NCBI GenBank assembly: GCA_937890825.1
Contig: CALADS010000065.1
Span: forward strand, 1 to 59,742
Direction: 5' to 3'
From: an uncultured Bacteroides sp.
Lineage (GTDB): Bacteria; Bacteroidota; Bacteroidia; Bacteroidales; Bacteroidaceae
Length of the DNA stretch: 59,742 nucleotides
A program made the position numbers and the translations under genes. The notes below the pieces were generated by a model that worked only from the letters and a program-made list of their open reading frames with translations, was not told where the DNA came from and made no database searches. Below, in pieces: positions 9,186 to 18,027 of this stretch; the first letter of the stretch is position 1, and every line of letters starts with the position of its first letter.

Positions 9186-11036
9186 TTAATTCAAATGAAA
9201 ATTACTGATGTTGAATACTTCATCTTCCGGCAGAGGAGTATGTTCGTTCAGCATGCTGGGTTGCCAGGTGCGTACGTGAATTTTGGGCATAGAAGCATCT
9301 CTGAAGTCCCATAACAGAAACAGATATCCGTCATCGGAATAGAGGTCTGACTGGTATCCTTGGCGCAGACTTACTCCATAGATACCCTGTCGGGTGGGGT
9401 GGCGCATGATGTGGAAATTACTGAATTTTACATCAATTTTCTTATTGGCCAGAAAGACTTGCCTCAGTCTGTCCAGATATTGACGTTTGCTTTTTACATT
9501 ATACAATACCAGGTCTGGGGTAAGATATCCACCTTCGGGCTGTTGGGCACTTTGTATTACTTTCCCTACAATAATCAGGGCATTCTCGCTGAATGTCTGT
9601 TCCAGAAAATCAATGTCTTTGGTGACATAAGCCATGCGTAAATGTTCCACATAGTTCAGAATCAGACGTCGGTTCTTGGCGTCATTTTCTTTCAGTTTAC
9701 CTGCGAGTACTTTACAGGCTTCATCATAGAAGGGACTATTTTGTTGAATGTTTTTCCATTCATCTGCTTGTATTATATGCTGATTGGTTGTGGCCGAAGG
9801 CTGGTTATTCATAGCTACCTGATTAGGTGCATTGTCTTGTGTTTTTTTACATTTCTTTTCTGACATGTCAACAGACTTTTTCTGTTCCATTGTAAGAGTA
9901 ACAGGTTTCTTTAGTTGCTGCAGAAAAACTTGTGGAGTTATTCTCAGCGCAGTGGAGTCGACAGCAAGCCGGGTATAGATTTTATTATCTATTGTTTTTC
10001 CGTGTGCATTGATGAAGAAATAGTGCTGGTCTTTACCTGCTATGGTTAGTCCGTCTGCATAGTAATGACCCAGATAATCGTAGAAAAAATCTGAAAGTTT
10101 TTTTCCTTTTTGTGTGAATAAAGCCCATTGTTGATTATACCTCACATGTATGTTTTCAGTATTGGTCTGTTTGATTTCTGCAAATTGCGGTTGTAATAAA
10201 ATATTGCCTTTCATATCAATGACTCCCATACCGGTATGGGTGCCTATGATGGCAGTACCCAGTTGAAAAGCAAAAGCTTCTGTTACTTCTTGTGGCAAGA
10301 ACAAGGTGCTTTTGCCATCTATGTGAAGGTAATGGAACTGATGAGTATCCTGATTTTTTATCTGCAGTAATCCGTTATGTATTTCTTGTCCCAACCATAC
10401 ATGGCTTTGCTGGATAGCCAGTCGGACATTTCCTTCTCTATCAATTAGCTGATAGCCTAGCTCTCCCTGCTGATTGGCTATTGCCACCAGAGCCAGACCT
10501 TCGTTGAAGTCAAACGCTTGGGTATAGATGGGTGGGATAATCATGTAACCATTGGTATCGATATATCCATATTTACCTTGCTCTGTAGCCACTAAAGCTC
10601 TTCCATCGGAAAAATTACGCATGTAGACCAACTTATGAGGGGTATACTGAGCAGTAGAATAGATGGTATTTCCTTTTTTATCAATCAAAAGAATAGGCGA
10701 GGACTCTGTTTCCTGTGCCGGGGCTACGTCTTCAAAAAAATGTCCGATACGTTCAAACGTACGCAGGCAAACAGGTTTAAAAGGTTGGTTAATGTGATAG
10801 AGTGAGAGACGACCGGTAGAGTCGGGCACTGTGAACATATCATTGACTACCGTAGCAGGGGGTAGTGGATACGTACCGGCAGGAAGTATCATTTGCCCCT
10901 TCGTACTCACCAGTCCCCATCCATTTAAAGAGTCTACTTGAAATGCATAGGCCTGAATGGCATAGTTGTCAGAGGGTCGGCATGCCATCATCAGCCATCC
11001 AATAAGGAACGTAATGCAGAAAGTAGTAAATTTCAT
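9186..11036 (-). CDS. WG-repeat lipoprotein with C-terminal NTF2-like domain
   Basis: 616 residues from MKFTTFC; the longer frame from 11063 adds nine residues in front of the signal and is less likely. The lipoprotein signal ends in LMMAC. Residues about 30-360 hold WG-type repeats (GWGLVSTKG, KYGYIDTNG, GMGVIDMKGNILLQPQF), a beta-rich solenoid of unknown ligand. A Lys/Gln-rich linker follows at about 375-430. Residues about 450-600 resemble an NTF2/SnoaL-like fold (EHLRMAYVTKDIDFLEQTF, then GVSLRQGY). No catalytic residues can be assigned. It leads a tight three-gene unit with the barrel and Fn3/leucine-rich-repeat genes. Confidence 0.75.
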   Translation of the reverse strand: MKFTTFCITFLIGWLMMACRPSDNYAIQAYAFQVDSLNGWGLVSTKGQMILPAGTYPLPPATVVNDMFTVPDSTGRLSLYHINQPFKPVCLRTFERIGHFFEDVAPAQETESSPILLIDKKGNTIYSTAQYTPHKLVYMRNFSDGRALVATEQGKYGYIDTNGYMIIPPIYTQAFDFNEGLALVAIANQQGELGYQLIDREGNVRLAIQQSHVWLGQEIHNGLLQIKNQDTHQFHYLHIDGKSTLFLPQEVTEAFAFQLGTAIIGTHTGMGVIDMKGNILLQPQFAEIKQTNTENIHVRYNQQWALFTQKGKKLSDFFYDYLGHYYADGLTIAGKDQHYFFINAHGKTIDNKIYTRLAVDSTALRITPQVFLQQLKKPVTLTMEQKKSVDMSEKKCKKTQDNAPNQVAMNNQPSATTNQHIIQADEWKNIQQNSPFYDEACKVLAGKLKENDAKNRRLILNYVEHLRMAYVTKDIDFLEQTFSENALIIVGKVIQSAQQPEGGYLTPDLVLYNVKSKRQYLDRLRQVFLANKKIDVKFSNFHIMRHPTRQGIYGVSLRQGYQSDLYSDDGYLFLLWDFRDASMPKIHVRTWQPSMLNEHTPLPEDEVFNISNFHLN

Positions 11037-11085
11037 GTCGTTGTAATATGAGTTGTTATTCATTACAAAGATACGGATAATATTT

Positions 11086-11149
11086 GAAATGCCCTTCTAG
11101 ATTCCTAATTTGAAACAATCTAATCACTAGGAACTAGCAAGGGCATTTC
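11086..11149. repeat. Long inverted repeat between fimbrillin pseudogene and WG-repeat gene
   Basis: GAAATGCCCTT (11086-11096) is perfectly complementary to AAGGGCATTTC (11139-11149). The bases just inside also pair in part (CTAG plus TTCCTA against TAGGAA plus CTAG), giving a stem of about 20 bp. No T run follows on the minus strand, so it is better read as an intercistronic processing or stability hairpin than as a terminator. Confidence 0.6.
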
Positions 11150-11172
11150 TACCTACCAGTTAATTTATATAG

Positions 11173-12058
11173 TTAAGTCCAGTTTTCCAGCTCACCGCCG
11201 ATTTCTATCTTAATCTGGTCAGGATTTTTACTCACTACGAGTTGTACGGCGTGTTGTATGCCGGGTTTGAACAGGAATCGGCTTTCATATAAATAAGATA
11301 CGCCGTTCATAATCACTTCCACCAGTGGCAGGCGGTTGTCTAATCTTTGCGGCACAACGATAGCTGTATAAAGATTGTTGCCCAATTGCTTTGCCCGAAT
11401 GAATGCTCTTTGCACTGGCATAGGGATTTCGGGTTGCTATACCGGCACTTAAGTCAATGGTGGCCTGTGTTACCGTGTTATGAATGAATACCTCTGCCGT
11501 AGCAGGTAAATCGCCCTCATAATCTTCTCCTTTGACCAGTTTGATAAGTATGCGACTCATCCGATGTTTGAAGGAGAGGTCTACAGCTTGGTTGCTGGCA
11601 GTAACCTTAGGACTGTGTGCCCAAAGAAAATCGCTTTGGGCATATCCGGCAGGTGTACTTTGGTCTGTGGACAGGCTGAAAGGATAATCATCAATGGAAG
11701 ATACTGATTGGGTAAAGGGGTAGTAAGCATACACTTGAAATGTACCCGGATTCCAGTAGATGGGTTGGTCTGGTGTCCATTGAGAGCCGTTAAAATTTAA
11801 AGTTGCATTGTTTACGTAATTTCCCGATGGTTCCAGCAGTTCATTGGCTTCTGTAATGAATACCCCTATCTTATCGCCGTCTTCAAAGGCTGTATCGGTG
11901 ATGCGGGTCGATGTCTGTTGCGACGGATGACATACGTTGAATTCCATCAGCGGCCGATTTTCGCCGGCAGCAGGCAATTCTTCCGATTGGCTGCATCCGC
12001 TTGCTGCCCATAATGTAAGGCAGCAAGCAGCAGTAAGTGTATATAGATTTGTTTTCAT
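11173..12058 (-). pseudogene. Frameshifted fimbrillin-like lipoprotein
   Basis: The N-terminal frame (12058 down to 11285) encodes a lipoprotein signal (AASGC) and a fimbrillin-like domain through IDLSAGIATRNP. It then runs into unrelated sequence. The proper continuation (QLGNNLYTAIVVPQR, to the end GELENWT) is in another frame ending at 11173. The two frames overlap, and the break lies around 11421-11440. The paralogues at 12090 and 15588 keep the matching segment (FRAIVVPQTV, YKALVIPQTV) in frame. No long homopolymer marks the site. This may be a real inactivating indel or an assembly error. It lies 31 bases after the M64 fusion gene. Confidence 0.75.
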
Positions 12059-12089
12059 ACTGATAAACTTTTTAGTGAATCATTCTTTA

Positions 12090-15000
12090 TCAATCATTCA
12101 GCGGACTGCCTTTGTGGATTCTTGGTGGCAATTGGAATCCATGTACAGGGGCTTCTGTATACTGCGGCCCACTGAACCGGGTGGCAGCGTTCACTTCCCG
12201 TTTGTCGTTCCTTACGAATTCTTCGAAAGAATACTCTTCTCCGGCATATTGCTTGATGCGTCGGACGATGCTTTCGCGGCTGATGGTGCTGTAGTAGGGG
12301 ATGTCATTGTTCATACAGCTGTTATGCTCGCTGCGGAACACTCCTCGGTTGTGCATATATCCTCCTTCGAAGATGTCTACAAAGTCGCTGTAGTGTTCAT
12401 CAAAGATGAAATGGCTCCAGGGCACTTCGTGCATCTTTCCTGTCAGGGAGAGGTTATCGTACCAGCCGTTGGCTTTCGCCATGTTGAATTCAAGAACATG
12501 CCCGCAGCAGGAGCATCCACAGAAATCGATGAATTCATTGTGGTAGATATATTCATCTCCCAGTTTGCCGAAACCATGGCCTCCGGCTTCGTGCTGAATC
12601 ACACCGCGGGTATCGAGCGGATAGCCATAAGTACTCATCGGACAGAAGGCAATGGCAGAACCGTCATCCCACATTTGGCAGATGCCTCCATAGTCGGTAC
12701 TGTTGGGCACCATGATGATGAGCGATTCCTTCAAATTATCCGTGTTTACCGTAGGTATTTGCAAGGCATAGCGGAACACGGCATCGTAATCACAGCGCAA
12801 GCCCACACCGCCTGTAAAGGTAGTCTCAAATTTGGCATACCGGATGCTATTGATGGTACCGATACCCGTTTCCGGTGATACGGCAATGGCAGTGTACACA
12901 TTGAAATAATCACGGTAGGTTTTGTAAGGCTCAATGCCGAAGAAGTTTTCCACTTGCTCCTGAATGGCGGCCATGTATTTCCCTTCGCTGATATCCTTAC
13001 CATCATATCCGTCGCCCAAGAACACCAAGTTAATGCCACCCCGATTGCCTTTCGTAGCTTTTTGCAGGGTGATAATCTGATCTTCTCCATATTGGTAATC
13101 ATACTGAGTGACTGTACACTTATGCGTATAGTCTTTGTCTTTCAGTTTGAAGACGATTTCTCCGGTACGTGGGGCAGAGTCTTTCGACATTTCATGAATG
13201 GTCAGTGTCAGTTCCGTTTTTTTGTTGCCGGAAGTCTGCGATAAGCTACACCAGTCGGGCATACTGCTCACTTCCCATTCTCCCTCAGCGTTCAGCACCA
13301 GTCGGCGCTTGCATTCCGTGTTGATGGCATTGGCCACAGCCGGGCGGCATACCAGTTCGCGGTGAGCAGCTATGCGCTTGAAGTCGCTCCAGCCTACGGC
13401 AGCCTGATACTGCTGAATGGCCGATTCGGGCACTTCGAGCGTGAAGTTGTCTTTGGCTACACCATTGAAAGCACCAGATTGGACATAGGGAGGTAGAGTT
13501 CCCTTGCAAACAATGCTTCCTATGCCAAAGCAGTTGGCGAATGCGCCACCCTCATCGCCCCATGCAGATTCCCAACGGATGTTTTCCAGTCCGGCAGGGA
13601 ATATCAATCCTTCTAAACTGCGGCAATTGGCAAATGCACCGGCACCGATGGTCTGTACATCTTCCGGAATTTCAAGTATGCCCATCAGACGCCAATTGTT
13701 TTTGAAAGCATTGTCGCCGATGGTTATTAATGATTTCGGTAATTTGAGTTCTCCGGAAAAGTCGCAGCCGTTAAATACATCTTCACGAATCACAGTTAGT
13801 TCTTTAGGGAGGATCAATTCACCTTTTAGGCTACAACCTGCAAAAGCTCTACCTCCAATAGCTGTTATACCATTATGCATGGCCAATGTTCCATTAAAAC
13901 CGCAATTTTCAAAGAGAAGGTCGGGTATTTCTGTGATATTTTGAGGAATCGTAATAGAACCTGTCAGATTTTTGCAGCCAGAAAAAGCATATTCCTTAAT
14001 ATCTGTCAGGCTGTTAGGTAAATGCAGTTCTCCGTATAAATTCTTGCAATTTATGAAGCATTGAAAACCGATGTATTTAAGATTTTGCGGTAGCTTTAAC
14101 TCACAGGTAAACCCGCAATCACCAAATACTCCATTTATATTATGTCCTGGTGTTCCTAGATATTCTAACGTGGAAGGTAGGCTTAGAGTTCCTGTTAATG
14201 CACGGCAACCACCGAATGCTCCTGTATAAATTTTAGTGACACCTTCTGGGATTATCAATGAACCGCTGAGGTTGGAACAGCTATTAAAGGCATCTTCATG
14301 AATGGTTCTAAGTTTGTCTGGTAAAACCAATTTTGATAAAGATTTTTTTTCTTTAAAAGCATACATGGGTATTTCATAATCCTGATTAACAAAATGTCCA
14401 TATTGATTGTTGTATTCAGATTTTGTGATTTTTACTTCTTTCAAATTTAAGGCATGTAAATTGGCGATAGAATCTCGCATAAAAAAGAAGTCTGAAGCAT
14501 TGATTTCTCCCGTAATCTTCAGGTTCTGCAATTTTTTGTAGTCTTTGTTGGCAGCGGTGATGGCTTCTTTCAGTTTGCCGGCTTCGCTGTTTATCACCAC
14601 ATACTCCTTCATGGTGGCATCGTGGCTCACATCATCGTTTTCCCAAGCTGTGATGCTTTCGCCTATCAGCGAGAACGTATATTCTCCGGTCATCTCCTTT
14701 TTATCTACTTTGATGCTGAAATTGTGCATCTTGCCGGGGGTAAATACAAAAGCCTCTTGTTTCTTGAATGTGTAGGGGACAGTACCCACTGTCAAAGAAA
14801 ACAAGACAGTAGATGCGCTTACCGTCTGCGGCACCACAATCGCCCGGAAAGCATCGTCCTTCTGGTAGGGGATGGTCCCCGCAGGCGATACCTCGCCCGT
14901 GGCCACGGCAGATCCGTCAGTCAGGTTGATGATGGCATTGCGCTTCACATTCTTCACCAATACACTCTTTTCCAGCTTGGCCCATTCTCCGGCTTCAAAA

Positions 15001-15569
15001 CCTTTTCCTTCCACCAGCATTACTTTTACGCTACTTAGCCGGTGACGCAAGGGTACCACGATTTTGGTTTGCGTAGGAGCCACGTCGGTCACTTTTCCCC
15101 AAAGAAAGTCGCTCGCCTCGTAAGAAGCCAATTTCCCACCTTCAGCCGGTTTGCTTTGGTCTTTCTGCACTTCAAAGTTGTAGGCATTTACATCTTCCGG
15201 ATTGCTGAAAGGATAGTAGGCATACACATCAATCGGGGTATGCTTGTCTTTCCAAAAAATATCATAGGCCGAATTCCATTTATAGGCAGCTTCATCGAAC
15301 GTGTGGCGCACGTTGTCACCTCGGTTCCCTTGCGACAGTAAGGTGCCTGGCTTGCCGCCCTGATAATCTACAATGTAGACACCCATCACGTCGCCGTCGC
15401 AGAAGCCGTTGTCGTTGACACGGGTTACACTTATCTGATTTATCTCTCCTGATAAAGAGATAGGAATGCGTTCCTCCGTAGAACGGTTACTGCTGAGGTC
15501 GTCTTCACAAGATGCCAAGGCCATCAGCAGTGCGCTTGCTTGAAGCGTATGTAAGATAAATCGTTTCAT
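12090..15569 (-). CDS. Fimbrillin-like / leucine-rich-repeat / BACON / M64 metallopeptidase fusion lipoprotein
   Basis: 1159 residues from MKRFILH; an ATG 9 bases upstream (15578) is possible. The lipoprotein signal ends in ALASC. Four regions follow. A fimbrillin-like domain covers about 30-310 (FRAIVVPQTV, FTPGKMHNF). BspA-type leucine-rich repeats cover about 345-715 (many IGxxAFxxC units). A BACON-like domain covers about 740-825 (WCSLSQTSGNK, VTQYDY). The C-terminal M64 (IgA-peptidase-like) metallopeptidase covers about 835-1130, with zinc site HEAGGHGFGKLGDEY starting at about 993. The histidines are spaced HExxxH, one residue longer than the textbook HExxH. It is probably a surface-anchored adhesin with protease activity. 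It lies between two fimbrillin genes. Confidence 0.85.
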   Translation of the reverse strand: MKRFILHTLQASALLMALASCEDDLSSNRSTEERIPISLSGEINQISVTRVNDNGFCDGDVMGVYIVDYQGGKPGTLLSQGNRGDNVRHTFDEAAYKWNSAYDIFWKDKHTPIDVYAYYPFSNPEDVNAYNFEVQKDQSKPAEGGKLASYEASDFLWGKVTDVAPTQTKIVVPLRHRLSSVKVMLVEGKGFEAGEWAKLEKSVLVKNVKRNAIINLTDGSAVATGEVSPAGTIPYQKDDAFRAIVVPQTVSASTVLFSLTVGTVPYTFKKQEAFVFTPGKMHNFSIKVDKKEMTGEYTFSLIGESITAWENDDVSHDATMKEYVVINSEAGKLKEAITAANKDYKKLQNLKITGEINASDFFFMRDSIANLHALNLKEVKITKSEYNNQYGHFVNQDYEIPMYAFKEKKSLSKLVLPDKLRTIHEDAFNSCSNLSGSLIIPEGVTKIYTGAFGGCRALTGTLSLPSTLEYLGTPGHNINGVFGDCGFTCELKLPQNLKYIGFQCFINCKNLYGELHLPNSLTDIKEYAFSGCKNLTGSITIPQNITEIPDLLFENCGFNGTLAMHNGITAIGGRAFAGCSLKGELILPKELTVIREDVFNGCDFSGELKLPKSLITIGDNAFKNNWRLMGILEIPEDVQTIGAGAFANCRSLEGLIFPAGLENIRWESAWGDEGGAFANCFGIGSIVCKGTLPPYVQSGAFNGVAKDNFTLEVPESAIQQYQAAVGWSDFKRIAAHRELVCRPAVANAINTECKRRLVLNAEGEWEVSSMPDWCSLSQTSGNKKTELTLTIHEMSKDSAPRTGEIVFKLKDKDYTHKCTVTQYDYQYGEDQIITLQKATKGNRGGINLVFLGDGYDGKDISEGKYMAAIQEQVENFFGIEPYKTYRDYFNVYTAIAVSPETGIGTINSIRYAKFETTFTGGVGLRCDYDAVFRYALQIPTVNTDNLKESLIIMVPNSTDYGGICQMWDDGSAIAFCPMSTYGYPLDTRGVIQHEAGGHGFGKLGDEYIYHNEFIDFCGCSCCGHVLEFNMAKANGWYDNLSLTGKMHEVPWSHFIFDEHYSDFVDIFEGGYMHNRGVFRSEHNSCMNNDIPYYSTISRESIVRRIKQYAGEEYSFEEFVRNDKREVNAATRFSGPQYTEAPVHGFQLPPRIHKGSPLND

Positions 15570-15587
15570 ATCATTCATTATTTAAGG

Positions 15588-16505
15588 TTATTCAGCCGTA
15601 CCACCATGATCCACACCGTCATCTTCCCATGGAGTGACACCCACGTTGATACCGTTGCTGGTCTTCTTGACGGTCACCGTAAATACATGTCGTTTTCCGC
15701 CGATAAAAGTAAAGGATTTATTGAGTTTAAATTCTCGGTTATCCACGGTTACGGTTATGAAATTATCAGCTGTTACCGTTTGGGGAATCACCAATGCCTT
15801 GTAGGTATCACCTTCCTTGTAGGGAATTGTGCTACCTGCTTCGCCTTTGGCTGTTAGGGTGCCCTCTTTCAGATTGATAAGGGCAGTATGAAGATGTCCG
15901 TTTAGTTTCACGCTCACGTTGGCTTTGGCCAGGCTTTCTGCTGTAAATCCGTTGCCGGGAGTCACTTTGATGACCATGCTGCTTAGCAGATGCCTGGTCT
16001 GAATAGATACAGCGGTACTGGTAGGGCTTACTTTCAAGGCTTTGCCATACAGAAAATCACTGGCCTTATAGCGGTCGGCAGTACTTTGGTCAGCATTTAC
16101 CTGAAAGCTATGTGCTGTAACATCCTGTATATCGGCATAGGGGTGATACGCATAAAAATCTGCAGGAGTGATGTTATCCAGCCAGTAGATAGGAGTCTGA
16201 GGATTCCAGGTTCCGCTGTAGGTAAACGCCATGTTATCCACATGGTTACCGCTATTTTGCAATTCTCCAGCCTGTCCTTTGGCATAGTTTACTACATAGA
16301 GACCGATTTTATCTCCACTTTCATACCCTGTATCAGTAACCCGTGTATTCGACTGAATGTTGCATGTCAGCAGAATGGGTTTAGGCTTATTGATGGGGCT
16401 GTCTGGTTCATCGGGTTGAGAAATACTCTCATTGCCTGATGAACAACTCATCGTCATCAGCAATGCCACATAGCTAAAAAATGAAAAGAACTTGATTTTG
16501 CTCAT
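15588..16505 (-). CDS. Fimbrillin family lipoprotein
   Basis: 305 residues from ATG 16505; the upstream TTG at 16514 is less likely. The lipoprotein signal ends in MTMSC. The mature part has the hallmarks of Mfa1/FimA-like fimbrillins: TRVTDTGYESGDKIGLYV near the N terminus, ITPADFYAYHPY, SDFLYGKALKVS, and YKALVIPQTV near the C terminus. It resembles the N-terminal domain of the next gene closely. It lies 18 bases before the M64 fusion gene and is the first gene behind the promoter at 16543-16573, so it heads the surface-protein operon. It may be a pilus tip or anchor subunit, or a free surface lipoprotein. Confidence 0.85.
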   Translation of the reverse strand: MSKIKFFSFFSYVALLMTMSCSSGNESISQPDEPDSPINKPKPILLTCNIQSNTRVTDTGYESGDKIGLYVVNYAKGQAGELQNSGNHVDNMAFTYSGTWNPQTPIYWLDNITPADFYAYHPYADIQDVTAHSFQVNADQSTADRYKASDFLYGKALKVSPTSTAVSIQTRHLLSSMVIKVTPGNGFTAESLAKANVSVKLNGHLHTALINLKEGTLTAKGEAGSTIPYKEGDTYKALVIPQTVTADNFITVTVDNREFKLNKSFTFIGGKRHVFTVTVKKTSNGINVGVTPWEDDGVDHGGTAE

Positions 16506-16542
16506 GTCACTCAATTATTTAAAGGTTCATTGTATTCCTTGA

Positions 16543-16573
16543 CAAAAATATGAGGTTAAATGATGCAAATCAA
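16543..16573 (-). promoter_or_regulatory. Promoter of the fimbrillin/M64 surface operon
   Basis: On the minus strand, TTG (16573-16571), a 20-base spacer and TATTTTTG (16550-16543) fit the Bacteroidota promoter. The predicted start is about 30 bases upstream of the fimbrillin ATG at 16505. Confidence 0.6.
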
Positions 16574-16599
16574 GTTCATAATAGTTCATAATTCGAAAA

Positions 16600-17931
16600 T
16601 CAGATAGTTTTTCCTTTCCACTTGCCTCTGCGCAGATAGAAGAAGCAGAACAGGAAGATGGTCGTTGAGTAAACCATCTCGGAAGTCCAGCAGAAAGCTA
16701 CGTTACATTTTAAGTAATACACTGTGTAAGTGATGTAGATTACATAAATAGTCAAAGTAGACATTTCCAAAAATAAAGCGGTACGTGTGTTTCCGGTTCC
16801 CGATACCGACTGAAAACATACATGTCCCGGTACCTGAAACAGGAATGATGCACACATTACCCATAAGGCTCCTACCGAAGCCTCGCGCAGTGCCGGTATG
16901 TCTGTGTATATGCCCAATATCTCTGTTGGAAAAAGTGAAAAGAGCAAGGCTAAAGGCAATACAAAGGTGTATCCCATTTTGATATGTTGCAGAATGGTGC
17001 CCGGCACATAATCGGTCTTACCGGCTCCAATTAGGTTGCTTACCAGCGAGCCGCAGGTAGATGCAAAAGCCATCATGCTCATAAACAAAATGCTCGATAC
17101 GCTGCGCACAATGTTGGTAATAGCCAGTGAGCGTTCGCCCAGGTGCTCTATGTAGAGGAAGAACAAAAACCACGTGGACAACGATATGGCATTCTGTATC
17201 ATAGTCCAGAAAGACACATTCAACATACGTTTCAGTATCTTTCCGTTAAAGCGCGGGATGCGGTTGAGTCCATATTTAGGACAATCGATTCGCATGCGGG
17301 TGTAGCAGACAAAGAAAATGAGTGATACCAGTTCGGCCAGCGTAGAACCGATAGCTGCGCCTTCAATGCCTAATTGAGGGAATCCAAACTTGCCGAAGAT
17401 CAGTATATAGTTAAATACTACATTACTTAATACCATAACCAATGAATTCAGTGTCAAAGTCTTGGTTTGAGTGGTGCCCAGAAAGAAAGCACGAAACATG
17501 ACGGCTGTAAATGAAAAGAAAGCACCAAATACACGCCAATGCAGATATCCTACAGCTGCCTGGTAAATATTCTCAGAAGCGATGATTTGCTTCAAGATTA
17601 ATGGTGAGAAGAAATAGGAGAGGGTAAACAGTACAGCTGCTATACCTATTTGAAAATAAATCCCCTGATAGAACAGTTCGCCTATTTCACGGTATTCACG
17701 TTCGCCGTTACGTCTGGCCATCAGGATTTGTGCGCCGATACTAAATCCATAGGCCACCATAAAGATGACAGTATAGAAGATACCTGCTATGGCAGAGGCA
17801 CCCAGTTCCACTTCTCCTACACGTCCCAAAAATGCAGTATCGGTAATACCAATCATCTGTTCCATGAGCAGACTGATCAGTATAGGGAAGGCTATATGCC
17901 AGATTTCTTTAAAACTATAGTAAGTCTTCAT
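16600..17931 (-). CDS. MATE family efflux transporter
   Basis: 443 residues from MKTYYSFKEI. The longer frame from 17973 begins within the yidC terminator region and is rejected. About twelve membrane helices form two MatE-type halves, starting with HIAFPILISLLMEQMIGITDTAFLGRVG, written here in part as the MEQMIG and DTAFLGRVG motifs. The family exports cationic drugs or metabolites in exchange for Na+ or H+. It follows yidC in the same direction after 96 bases, but a clear terminator (17954-17997) lies between, so it may have its own weak promoter or depend on read-through. Confidence 0.9.
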   Translation of the reverse strand: MKTYYSFKEIWHIAFPILISLLMEQMIGITDTAFLGRVGEVELGASAIAGIFYTVIFMVAYGFSIGAQILMARRNGEREYREIGELFYQGIYFQIGIAAVLFTLSYFFSPLILKQIIASENIYQAAVGYLHWRVFGAFFSFTAVMFRAFFLGTTQTKTLTLNSLVMVLSNVVFNYILIFGKFGFPQLGIEGAAIGSTLAELVSLIFFVCYTRMRIDCPKYGLNRIPRFNGKILKRMLNVSFWTMIQNAISLSTWFLFFLYIEHLGERSLAITNIVRSVSSILFMSMMAFASTCGSLVSNLIGAGKTDYVPGTILQHIKMGYTFVLPLALLFSLFPTEILGIYTDIPALREASVGALWVMCASFLFQVPGHVCFQSVSGTGNTRTALFLEMSTLTIYVIYITYTVYYLKCNVAFCWTSEMVYSTTIFLFCFFYLRRGKWKGKTI

Positions 17932-17953
17932 TGTGTGGTAAGGGGTATTTGTG

Positions 17954-17997
17954 TAAAAAAGGAAGTGCGCCAAGAAAAATCCATTGACACACTTCCA
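17954..17997 (-). terminator. Rho-independent terminator of pyrG-yidC
   Basis: On the minus strand GGAAGTG (17996-17990) pairs with CACTTCC (17967-17961), followed by a run of six Ts. It lies just after the yidC stop codon. Confidence 0.75.
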
Positions 17998-18027
17998 GTT
18001 AATATTTATAGCAGTTCGGTAAAAAAA

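Noticed and set aside
11086..11149. Invertible promoter flanked by inverted repeats
   Set aside because: The spacer is only about 42 bases and contains no TAnnTTTG box; no recombinase gene is near.
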